DNA of 64,000 nt from positions 4,836,001-4,900,000 of the forward strand of contig JBITNC010000002.1 in assembly GCA_050084985.1 (NCBI GenBank), read 5' to 3'. Positions within the stretch are counted from its first letter, which is position 1; each line of letters starts with the position of its first letter. Positions 1 to 9,340 of the stretch are shown piece by piece. The notes under the pieces are model-generated. The model worked only from the letters and a program-made list of their open reading frames with translations, had not been told where the DNA came from and did no database searches. The position numbers and the translations under genes are program-made. This DNA is from Nageia nagi. Taxonomy: Eukaryota > Pinophyta.

Positions 1-36
1 ACCTCACGTGAAAATATTTTATGGAGATACTTTAGC

Positions 37-170
37 GCATAGTAATATTAAGGAGATACTTTTGATCCTTCGTAGTATTTGAGATTGTTTTTTGGTAAAT
101 ACTACATAATAATATTAAATAGATACTTTGGTTCCGTAGTAGTATTTAGGTTGTTTTTGTGGTAAATACT
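37..170. repeat. Two tandem copies of a 67-bp unit
   Basis: Bases 37-103 and 104-170 are two diverged copies of one unit. Each runs from a CATARTAATATTAA-like start through a 'gtagtattt' core to an end in 'ggtaaatact'. A short third piece resembling the start follows near 175. No coding potential is seen. It looks like a small local duplication in AT-rich DNA. Confidence 0.6.
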
Positions 171-1332
171 GATTGCATAGTAGCATTTGATTGTTCTTCT
201 GCATTACATAAGCCATAAAGTAAGTTACATATGTATTATTAAAGACAAAATGAAGATGACCATTATTCTTTTAACAAAGTTTTGTTTTGACATTAGAGAT
301 TACAACCTTTTATTGTAGTATTAAAAAAATGATTTTATTTTATTTTTATTTTGCTTTGTATTAAAGAGGTTTTCTAGGGCATTTTATCGTTTTTATATAT
401 TTTTAAATTATTAAAAAAAAGAAGATATTTCTACTTCAAAAGAACAAAATAAGGACATCTCTATGAATGGAAAGCGAATATATTTAAACAATTAAAAAAT
501 AATTTTAAGAAAAAGAAATACTTTAATTTGGGATTAAAATCCACATGATTACTATATCTATCTTTTTTTAACAAAAAGTTGACATCATCATTTATGCTTT
601 CACATGTGATTCAATTATAATTGTTCGTTGATATAAGTCTCAATGCCCTTAAGTCAATATGTATATCATCAAATGTTTGAAGTTAATTGTGTTTGACAAA
701 CCATCTTTGCTTTCAAAATCGGGCTCTACTATACCACTAGTTGTGATGATATTTACCAAAATGTAAAATCATTCTAAATTGATGAATGTTTCATTTTATT
801 ATGAATCTTAATTTTATTAGAAACAATCATTTAAATACATCACTATCCCATCCCCTTGCCCTAATTATGGCAAATGCCCCTACAATTCATAGATTGATCA
901 TGAATGCAAGTTCCTCCATGAACTTACCCACTTCAATATACATCTTAATCAATCTATTGGTAAATAACCCTAAATAACTTACCATAACCTCCTTAGAAAA
1001 AAGAAGAGGGAGTATATTGTTGTGAAAATGTTGAAAATCATACCCTTGCCATTTCTTCATTGATAAGATCATTGTATAAGCTATCTATAAAACCTAATTT
1101 TGCAAAGTTGTTGACTTAGAAAATCCAAGTATTGAGTTCCTCAAACATAGTCTTGCAATTTTGACCATTCATATTGCTGAAATTTTCAAATTTATTGTTT
1201 CCCATAGGCTTCCATCTTCCTAGACTTCCAATACCATTCACCTCATTTACAATAGTGGGGATCCCCTAAACCCTAGTAACTATTAAATGTTGATGGTTGA
1301 CCACACCCTAATGAAGCTCTTTGCCATAATCC
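171..1332. other. No recognisable feature
   Basis: AT-rich sequence with poly-A/T runs. Short open frames near 786-1072 have no recognisable domain and low-complexity composition. I see nothing I can name here. Confidence 0.5.
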
Positions 1333-2175
1333 ATGATGTCTTCATATATGGTTTTGCTGAAAAATTGCAATCTCCATGCTTTTAGACAAGTTGGCTATCG
1401 TAAATACTATCGCATTGTTGATCACATTCTCCAATTGTGTGCTATCATTGAATATGTTCTTGTAAAGCCTTTGGTATTGTCATTAGACATATATTTTATA
1501 GGCTTAGGGATGTAGAGCCCCCTGGAGATGTTATATCCCTTATGATGAATTTATATGAATAGGTAATTAGTTAGGTTTGAGTCATCTCTCACCTATCAGA
1601 TAATATCTATAACACTATTGTTATTAAACAAGGTTGCCTTCTTTCACCCACTCTAGTTGGGATCGATATTAATGACCTTGAGTAGATTATCATAAACATT
1701 TTAGGCTTAAATGCAGGTTGTCTACTACATGGGTCAATTATCTCCATCTCACTATTTGCAAATGATATTGTTTTATTGACCCATATAATATATAGGCTTC
1801 CATGTCATATTTACACTTTGAGTAATTTTGTGAAACACATGCTTTTGAAATTATTTAAAAAAAAAACGAAGGTGATCTTTAATATGTCAAAAGAAATTTT
1901 TTCCAAAATCCATCTTCGTCTTTGAGGGAAACCCATTGATATAGTCATCCTATTCTTAGCTTATCCCTAACTTCTAAGAACAAATTGAATAAGGGCCAAG
2001 TTGCATCTATCTCTTTAGAGACAATGTTTCCAACTCTAGTTATGTACTTATTTGTCCAACTCTACTTTATGGATGTGAGACCTAGGGACCCAACTTGAGA
2101 CACACAAGTTAACTGGAATTCTTTATTTTCCTTATTCTACACTCCCTTCTCTAGAAGGATTACAATCAACTTTTA
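1333..2175 (+). pseudogene. Decayed LINE (non-LTR) reverse transcriptase
   Basis: Conceptual translation in shifting + frames gives the order of a non-LTR retrotransposon reverse transcriptase. First comes a GYRKYYRIVDHILQL block (canonical GFRKGYSTVDHI), then KQGCLLSPTLVGIDIN at about 1630-1670 (canonical KQGCPLSPTLF). LFANDIVLL follows at about 1750-1780, where the catalytic YADD box has become FAND. A later segment resembles the LLYGCEVWG region. Stops and frameshifts occur throughout and one catalytic aspartate is changed, so it is dead. No 5' ORF or poly-A tail could be defined. It differs from the L1-like LINE at 31.5-33.9 kb. Confidence 0.75.
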
Positions 2176-2540
2176 TGAAGCATAAAAAAAAAACTACCTA
2201 TCCATACTTTCTATTTCAATAACAGAAAGAAATACTTTCTTTCCTAGTTTTTTGGAAAGCTCACTAACAATTAACTATAACTTTTCCCTATTTTTAGAAA
2301 GCTTAGAATATAGCTAGATGAGGCCCACAATGGAACCATGCATATGTTATTCAATACATGCAATTATTCTAAAAATAGAAAATAAATTTAAAAGCTAAAT
2401 TTGGATCGTAAGATGAATTCTTTAGCATCAAAACATGTTTCTTATAGGATACATTATGAAATTGTAGATCTTTTAATTCTTCGCAATTTGAAAAAAAATG
2501 GGCTCAAAATGACATCTGAATCAAAGTTATAGCCTCTACA
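2176..2540. other. No recognisable feature
   Basis: AT-rich spacer between LINE debris and PPR debris. It could be the decayed tail of the LINE, but I see no motif that shows it. Confidence 0.4.
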
Positions 2541-2549
2541 ACATGTATC

Positions 2550-3200
2550 ACAAAGCACTTAGGAACCAATCATAATAGCGTAACCTTTGTATGTGTTCTA
2601 CTTGCATGCCTTCATGCAGGTCTTATTGCATTGTTACTAGGATGAATCATTATACATGCATGGATGACCTTCTAGGTCGTGCAGGCTATCTTGAGGAAGC
2701 TCTAAACTTCATTGTTAAGATGCCCATAAAACCTAAATTAGGTGTGTGGATGTGTCTGATGGGTGCTTATAAATCAAATAAGAATGTAGGAATAGGGGAA
2801 TTTGTGCATATCCACACAATGGGTTTTTTAAAAAGGCAATTAGGTTTTTAAAGACTCCCCCTTGCAACCATTATTAGATTTATGAAGAACCCCCATGTAT
2901 GCAATGATTTTTATACTGCAACCAAGTTTATCTCAAAGATTATTGCAAGGGATATTTTTGGAGGTATGTAAACCAATTCTAGCATGTGTCACAATGGGTT
3001 TTCTAAAAAGGCCTTATATAATTTAGGAATAGGGAAATTTGTGCATATGCACAAAATAGATTTTCTAAAAAGACCCTAGATACTTGGTCATGCAAGCTAT
3101 CTTGAGGAAGCTTTGAATTTCACTACCCAAACACCCATAAAACCCAAATTGGGTGTGTAGATGTGTCTACTTGGTGCTTATGAAATGAATATTGTGGTTT
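2550..3200 (+). pseudogene. PPR (PLS/E class) pseudogene fragments, at least two copies
   Basis: At 2555-2610 the translation resembles the conserved NSVTFVCVLLACLHAGL stretch. At about 2641-2850 it continues as NHYTCMDDLLGRAGYLEEA, followed by a KMPIKPKLGVW block and GAYKSNKNVGIGE. This is the end of the PPR array and the E-type motif region of a plant PLS-class PPR protein, a family of organelle RNA-binding and editing factors. A second, worse copy lies at about 3080-3190 (LGHASYLEEALNF, then PIKPKLGV, a stop, and MCLLGAYE). Frameshifts and stops make both non-functional. Pieces of the same gene type recur at 34.7, 50.2 and 63.7 kb. Confidence 0.75.
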
Positions 3201-3560
3201 TAAAAGCCCTAATAGACATTACGCAAAATGTAGAAAAATACACGCAAAATGGATTTTTTGAAAAAGACCCTAAGACGTGTATGCAAAATATGGCAGAATA
3301 CACAAGGCTTGATAATTATTTGATAAGATAAATGATGCAAACCAATTTCATGGTTTGTATTGATTGTAGGATACATACAAAATGGGTTTTTTGAAAAAGG
3401 CCCTAAGACATGTATGCAAAATGTGGTAGAATGCACAAGGTATGACAATTGTTTGACAAGATCCATGATGCAAATAAAGTTTCATGGGATACATACTAAA
3501 TGGTTTTTATAAAAAAATGAAACTAAGATATGTATTCAAAATATGGAAGAATACTTGCTT
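3200..3560 (+). repeat. Three tandem copies of a PPR-derived ~120-132-bp unit
   Basis: The block 'aaatggrttttttgaaaaa' followed by 'ccctaagacrtgtatgcaaaat' starts near 3246, again near 3378 and, more diverged, near 3500. Translation in drifting frames recalls the PPR stretch 'QNGFxEKALK...LFDKIHDANKVSWD'. The unit is therefore a fragment of a PPR coding sequence that was locally repeated after it stopped being a gene. Confidence 0.6.
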
Positions 3561-3599
3561 GCACTAGTTCCTTAGCCAAGAAAAATAAGAAATGTAAGA

Positions 3600-3855
3600 G
3601 AAATGCCTCGCCTTGCCTCTCTTCTCTCTTCTAGACCCTCACATCTACCAAAAATAAGAAATATAAATGAAATTCCTTGCCTCACCTTTCCTCTCCTCTA
3701 CCCCCTCACCTTTGCAAAACACTCAAAATATAATAGAAATTCCTTGCCTCACCTCTCCTCTCCTCTACCCCCTTACCTCTACAACACTCAAAATGTAAAA
3801 TAAATGCCTTCCTTCGCCTCTCCTCTACCCCCCTCACCTTAGTAAACTCAAAATA
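3600..3855. repeat. Pyrimidine-rich minisatellite, about four ~67-bp units
   Basis: Each unit has a 'gaaattccttgcctcacc' start, a 'tcctctcctctacccccty' core and an 'acactcaaaatataata' end. Units begin near 3600, 3670, 3737 and 3803. The strand is strongly asymmetric (C/T on the + strand). An open frame across it is compositional, not a gene. Confidence 0.7.
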
Positions 3856-4065
3856 CTTGATATGTTTACAAGTTCCCACCTATGTTTCCCATGTGGGAAA
3901 TTTTTTGGTTGAGATTGAGGGGTAATTTTACCCTACCTTAATCGCCCCATGAAAACTGATAGCAAAACCATAATGGGAAGCATTTTAAAATTGCCTCATA
4001 AAAAATGCCTTAAATTGCCTACCTTTTGAAGATCATTTTTGGTTTTGTGATATAACACATTATTT

Positions 4066-4522
4066 CAGAAGAGGGAATTAAGGTGGATCCTCACAAAATT
4101 GAATGCATGAAAGGTTAGCCTCTCCCCAAATCACTAAAATGTTTACATACATTTCTAGGATTGACATGGTATTATCAAAAGTTTACAAAGGATTATGGTA
4201 AAATCACAGCCCCATTAGCATCCTTACTAAAAAAGAATGATTTTGTTTGGTCACCCAATGTTGAGGATAATTTTAATAGATTGAAAGAAGCTATTTCCTT
4301 TACTCCAGTTATGGTCGTACCTAATTTCTGTAAAATATTTTTAATGAAGAATGATGCTTTGGGAGTAAGGATCAATGCAATTTTGATGCAAGAAGGAAGG
4401 CCTTTGGCTTTCTCTAGCAAGGTACTTTTAGGAAGGAATTTAGAAAAATATACATATGCAAAAGAGTGTTATTCTCTAAGTGACACTGAGAGGGTAGTGG
4501 AATCAGTGTGAAAGATTAAAAC
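4066..4522 (+). pseudogene. Ty3/gypsy reverse transcriptase end and RNase H start
   Basis: From 4066 the translation gives EEGIKVDPHKIECMKG, then PLPKSLKCLHTFLGLTWYYQ, the standard thumb/connection region after a gypsy RT. RNase H follows with FTKDYGKITAPLASLLKK and ILMQEGRPLAFSSKVL. The expected catalytic YDAS/CDAS box reads NDAL, so an essential residue context is altered. The frame breaks at about 4511. The RNase H resumes at 6226 after an inserted block, so this is the left part of one element whose right part lies at 6226-7830. The 5' half (gag, protease, RT palm) is missing. Confidence 0.8.
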
Positions 4523-6225
4523 TTAGTTCTTTAACTTTATCCTTTAAATGAGATAGTGCTTGCTTAAAACAACTAGAAAAATCACCATAAGAATGCATCA
4601 CATGACACATGATATAACGAAGTTCACCAATATGGCTACATCCTTGGCTAAGACTACTTGGACTCCCATCCAAATCCAACTAAATCAAAGAATCAACTTT
4701 ACAACTAATTTACGAGCACCAACTCTTAGTTTATCAACTACAACTAAAAGGAGCACCAACTCCCTTGGCCAAGCACCAACTTGACAAATTACAAAAGTAA
4801 GATTTTTTAGCAAACTTGCCAACTCTATTCTAGAAGATCCTCATTGGTCTAGCTCAACATTTTTTACTCCTGAATATCTCTGTTAGAAATATACAATCAT
4901 TCCTAATAGCCTCTATTCTACCCTCATTATCAATTTGTCATAATTTGTACTTCAATGGTAATCTACTCATCCAATCACACTCAACTCTAGCATCTCTCCA
5001 TATGTATTTTCATGTATTACAAAATTCCCCATTTTATTTTCATTACAAGTTTGTTTGTCTTCCTGGTATGCCATACAACAACAACAATTTAATCATCTTC
5101 CCTAATGATATGACTCTCAATCCACAACCCCCTTAATTACAACTTATAATTGAAAACTCTACATCCGATATGAACAACCCAAATATCTACTATAGATTGG
5201 AATGTCAATAGCAAAATATACATGTGTATGTCCCTTCATGTTTTTCAAGTCTCTACATAACAAATCTCTCCTCATAAGGCTTGAACCTTCTACAGAAGCT
5301 GATTACACCTCCACATACAAGCCTCTTTAGACACTATTTTGCATTAGTTCTCCTATCTCTACATAAGCCTCATATATTCCACATAAGAGCCTAATCCTTC
5401 ACATAAGCTTGTTTACTACTGCATAACACCTTCTTCCACCTCTAGCATCTCTCCACACAAGTTTGTTCCTCACCACATAATGCCTTATACCATCGCATAA
5501 GGACTATTTTCTACATAGGCCAGTGACTCACCACATAATGCATAAGATCTGTGTCTTTTGCACTCTACATAATGTACATAATGTCTGTTATCTACATAAG
5601 CCATTGAATCTTCACATAATGCATAAGGTTTGAGTCTTTCGCACTCCGCATAAGGTCTTGAATAATCACATAACTACTTAAGCCTCAACATAAGATTGGA
5701 GTCTACCACATAAGCTTTTAACTCTCCACACAACATCATCATTCTTTGCACAAGTTTTTCTTTCTTTGTTAAAAACCTTTAACGATCCATATAATAAGGT
5801 TTTTTCTGTTCACACAAGGGTTGTCTTCACTGCATAAGAATTGTTTTCATTGCAAGGGTTGTTACCTCTGCATAAGGGTTGTTTACTACTGCATAAGAGC
5901 CTTGAATTCTGCATAACCCTTGTTTTGATTACACAAAACTTATTTTATATCCACATAAGCTTGTTTAATACCGCATAAGCTATAGCTTATTCACATAAGG
6001 CTATAACTTATCTGCATAAGGCATTATGTTCTTCCTTTGAGACCAACAATCTTTCTCACTTATGGCATTGTGACTTATTTGCATTATTGATAGCAATGAA
6101 AATATCTTAATATAATCTTTGACGATAATGACAACATCATAGGTCAAAAAACAGATGCTAGCAATCATTTACGTTATTCAATTATGGCAACTATATCTCA
6201 TTGATCAACATTTTCTCATTTGCAA
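4523..6225. mobile_element. Unknown ~1.7-kb insertion splitting a gypsy RNase H
   Basis: The gypsy RNase H reading stops at about 4522 (KIKT) and resumes at about 6229 with HHSLKYF, the next residues expected in the family. The 1.7 kb between is therefore inserted. It encodes nothing recognisable. Its left 700 bp is an A/C-rich single-copy stretch ('caccaact' words near 4720-4785) and its right part is the word array described separately. I could not define terminal inverted repeats or a target duplication, so the element class is open. Confidence 0.45.
5235..6030. repeat. Degenerate array of CATAAG-type short words
   Basis: About twenty copies of CATAAG, plus variants (CATAAT, CATAAC, CACAAG), occur in under 800 bp. 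Most sit in a context like 'ctNcacataagcNtNNNtt', with spacing of roughly 18-45 bp. Examples lie near 5363, 5381, 5401, 5495, 5648, 5872, 5891, 5977, 5995 and 6016. The spacing is too irregular for a young satellite, which suggests an old, strongly diverged tandem array. Confidence 0.55.
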
Positions 6226-7830
6226 AATCATCATAGTTTGAAGTATTTTATAACAGAATAATGTGTCTCCACTCCTAAGTAACAAAAGTGGGTAACTAAA
6301 CTATTAGGGTACGATTATGATAGATAATTCCCTTTCCCACAAATTTAAAGAACTAAAAAAAATGTACACAATATCTTCATAAATTCCTTGATATATAGAT
6401 CAAGTAAAACAAGAATGAATCAATTATAGTTCTACTCATATATTGATTCAACATCTTGAGAATGACCTTTCTAAGAAATCCAATTTCACTTGGAGTAATG
6501 GAGTACTTCAATTCAAGGATCACATTGTACTACCCCTTGAATCTTAATGTTGAGTGAAGATACTTCAGGAGTTATATGCTACACCTATTGGAGGACACTC
6601 TAGGTTTTTAAAGTCTTATAAAAAGCTAACTCAATATTTTTATTGAATGAAATAAAATAAGAAATCAAGAATTTTATAGTAGAATGTGATGCTTTTCAAT
6701 GGTGAAAAGATAAGATAATGGGTACTCCACTATTACTTTAGCCTCTCCCCATATTTAAAGACTTGGATTGATATTTTGATGGATTTTATTGAGGGTATTT
6801 TGAAGTCTTACAAAAAATCTATCATCATGGTTATGGTGGATCGAATGTCTAAGTTCCTTAATTCAACCATACAAGGCTATTAATGTAGATCATAAACTCT
6901 TCATTTATAATATTTTCAAGCTCCATATCGCGCCCTCTACTATAGTGAGTGATTGAGACCCTACTTTTATCAATCATTTTTGGCAAGAATTCTTCAAGCT
7001 TCAAGGGACTCAAATCAATATGAGTTTGACATATCACCCCCAAATTTATGGATAGGAAAGGATTGCTAATAAATAAATGGAGACTTATATGTGTTATTTT
7101 GCTTATGGAAAACCAATTCATTAGGTTAAATGGCTTCCTTTGGCATAGTGGTGGTATACTACTTCATATAATACTAAATCAAGATGACACCTTATGAAGA
7201 TTTGTATGATCAAGCATAAATCATAGTATCTTCTGATGTTCCTAGAAGCACCAATATTTAATCAATTAACTTTGAGTTAACCAATCAAAGGGATATCATG
7301 TGCCTTATTAAAGAAAATTTGTAGATAGCTTAACATCGAATGAAACAACATGTTGATCAATAATAAGTTGGGTGAGAATTTTAGGATGGTGATATGATTT
7401 TCTTCTAGTTTCAACCATACCGTTAGAAATATCTCAAGATAAAAGGACATCAAAATTTATCTTTGATGTTTTATGGATTTTATAGGATTCTTCAATGAAT
7501 TGGACTGATAGGATACAATTTGGAGTTACCTAAATCTTCAAAAATTCATCTAGTATTGCATGTCTCTTATCTCAAGAAGATAGTGGGTTCATAGGTCAAG
7601 TTTAAGATATAATTACTTGAATTCATAGAGGATGGCTCCATATGGTTGAACTTAAAGTAATTTTGTAATGATATACTTATCACCTTTATAATCACACCAT
7701 TATTGAAGTTCATATCTAGTGGCATGGATTAGCACCTAAGGATGTGACTTGGAAGGTGCTTCATCAACTTCAACAACAATTTCCTTAGTTTAAACTTTGA
7801 GGACAAATATCTTTTTTAATGGGGCTATCA
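6226..7830 (+). pseudogene. Ty3/gypsy (chromodomain type) RNase H end, integrase and chromodomain
   Basis: Order in drifting + frames: RNase H end (QKWVTKLLGYDYD at about 6290-6320), then the integrase zinc-finger region (ATPIGGHSRFLKSYKKLTQ at about 6575-6625). The core follows with WIDILMDFIEGILKSYKKSI and VMVDRMSKFLN near 6770-6860, then APSTIVSD, a stop, and DPTFINHFWQEFFKLQGT near 6935-7010. The sequence YHPQIYG corresponds to the conserved YHPQTDG. A chromodomain-like tail (WHGLAPKDVTWKVLHQLQQQ) lies at about 7720-7780. Multiple stops kill it. The chromodomain and the following LTR place it in the chromovirus branch. It is the continuation of 4066-4522. Confidence 0.8.
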
Positions 7831-8140
7831 TGTTAGGATACCCTATCCTAATATTTAATTGTTATAAGTAATTTTCTTAATTATTAACTTGTAATGTGAA
7901 TCATCATATTTTTATAAGGCAAATTTCCATCTTGTAATGAATCACCAATTAAGGTTAGGGTAGTATCACTATAACTATGTGTAAGAGGGGTAGAGATAGT
8001 ATATTGGATAAGTATGGATATTTTCGAGTTGTAAGGAGGAAGGTCCCTCAAAGAGGCTTACAATTCGTATTGCCATTCTATAAAATTATCTTATTCTTCT
8101 ATCTTCTTGTAATTTTGAATCACATTACTTGATATATGTT
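7831..8140 (+). repeat. 3' LTR of the chromovirus-type gypsy element (right edge approximate)
   Basis: Just after the chromodomain and a short purine tract ('aatgggg') the sequence TGTTAGGATACCC begins an LTR-like stretch. It contains 'aggaaggtccctcaaagagg', then 'ttgccattctataaaatt' and 'cttctatcttcttgtaat', a layout usual for plant chromovirus LTRs. The right end (CA) could not be fixed and no 5' LTR remains. Confidence 0.55.
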
Positions 8141-8719
8141 CAATTTTGTTTTTAAAAAAAGTGTTGTTATTTACATATTTTATTTATATTTGGGATACTT
8201 TCCTTTTAAGATTTTATAGATTCCTAATAGTGAATGTAGCAAAAGCAATGAAGAAAATAAATCTCATAAGATAAAAAAAATAAAATACTAATTTTGCAAT
8301 TGTCCCAAGGTTCATTTTTGGCATATCTGCTTCAAAAAGTTGATCATAATTTTAGCAAAGAAAGAACAAGAAGATAATAATGTGGAAAAATGATATGATA
8401 TAAAAAATCATCATATTATTCTTATCATCAAGCTAAGGGACAAATAACAAATTAGTTTGAAATATTAATAGATGAGATTAAATAATTTATTAATCATGGT
8501 AAATATGTTTTGCCTACTTTCAATCAAAAAGAGGAATATTAATCATCAAATGAAAGTTTCTATGGGGTCATAATAAATCATGGGGTGTGTGCTCATGACA
8601 AGAGAGGAAGACCTAAAAAATAATCAATCCAATTACAACAAAAAGGATGGACCTTCTCAAGGATCCAAGGTCTTACAACATGATTTAACAACTAAAAAAC
8701 ACCTAAGAAAAATGTAGTT
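8141..8719. other. No firm feature
   Basis: AT-rich sequence. It may be the decayed gag side of the Tat-like relic that follows, but I cannot identify a motif. Confidence 0.35.
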
Positions 8720-9340
8720 TGTATGAGTTAATCCAAATATCACAATATTATAGAGAAATTCTATATGATGCATTCAAAAAAGAACAAGTTCTAGTTAATA
8801 TGAATGCATCCACCTTTGCAACTATGGTATCTATTCATGTGCAAGTGAAATTTAAAGTGAGGATATTATGGATTAAGGTTTAGCACTATATATCGAAGTA
8901 AATAATTTTGAAATAGAAGTAAAGAAAGCTCTTATAGGTACTAGTTTAATATTGAACACTTCTTCAATAACATTTTTGTAACATTTCAAGAAAGAGAATC
9001 TACCACCCATTCAATAATTAAATAGGAAAATTAAATGATTTGATAATGAAGATAAGTAATAAGTAGAAGTTATCAAATTTTCAATATATTGGGACCTAAT
9101 ACTATTATTTCTACTTGTTAAATCATGCAAGGTTTGTTACCTTACAAACTGATCTTAGGGATACCATGTATATAGGCCATGGGAAGCATCCCATGAACTT
9201 TGAATAGATGTATCAAATTTGAACATGATGAAAACATATTCAGTTGATGAAGATCCATTCAAGCATTATCATGCAATGAGAATTGAGAACCCAAGAGAAC
9301 ACCTTACCCTAGATAATAAAATCCCTTTATTTAAGGTTTA
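8720..9340 (+). pseudogene. Tat-like gypsy protease region, decayed
   Basis: Translation gives LYDAFKKEQVLVNMNASTF, then ALYIEVNNFEIEVKKALI. The second block aligns with the aspartic protease entry of Tat-lineage gypsy elements (canonical ALYI...VLIDNGSALNV). The catalytic D-N/T-G box has decayed (ALIGTSLILN). Further on, PYKLILGIPCI and AMGSIPxTLNRCIKFEHDE correspond to the conserved YNLLLGRPWIH...GAIPSTLHQ...KF segment, which is also seen in the Tat element at 61.2-61.4 kb. Many stops. Confidence 0.6.

Noticed and set aside
3896-4040. Short TTCCCA...TGGGAA inverted repeat as a transposon end
   Set aside because: The arms are only 6 bp and no second terminus or target duplication is visible.
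5235-6030. CRISPR-like array
   Set aside because: Words are 6-10 bp, spacing is irregular, there are no conserved long repeats, and the surroundings are plant nuclear retroelements.
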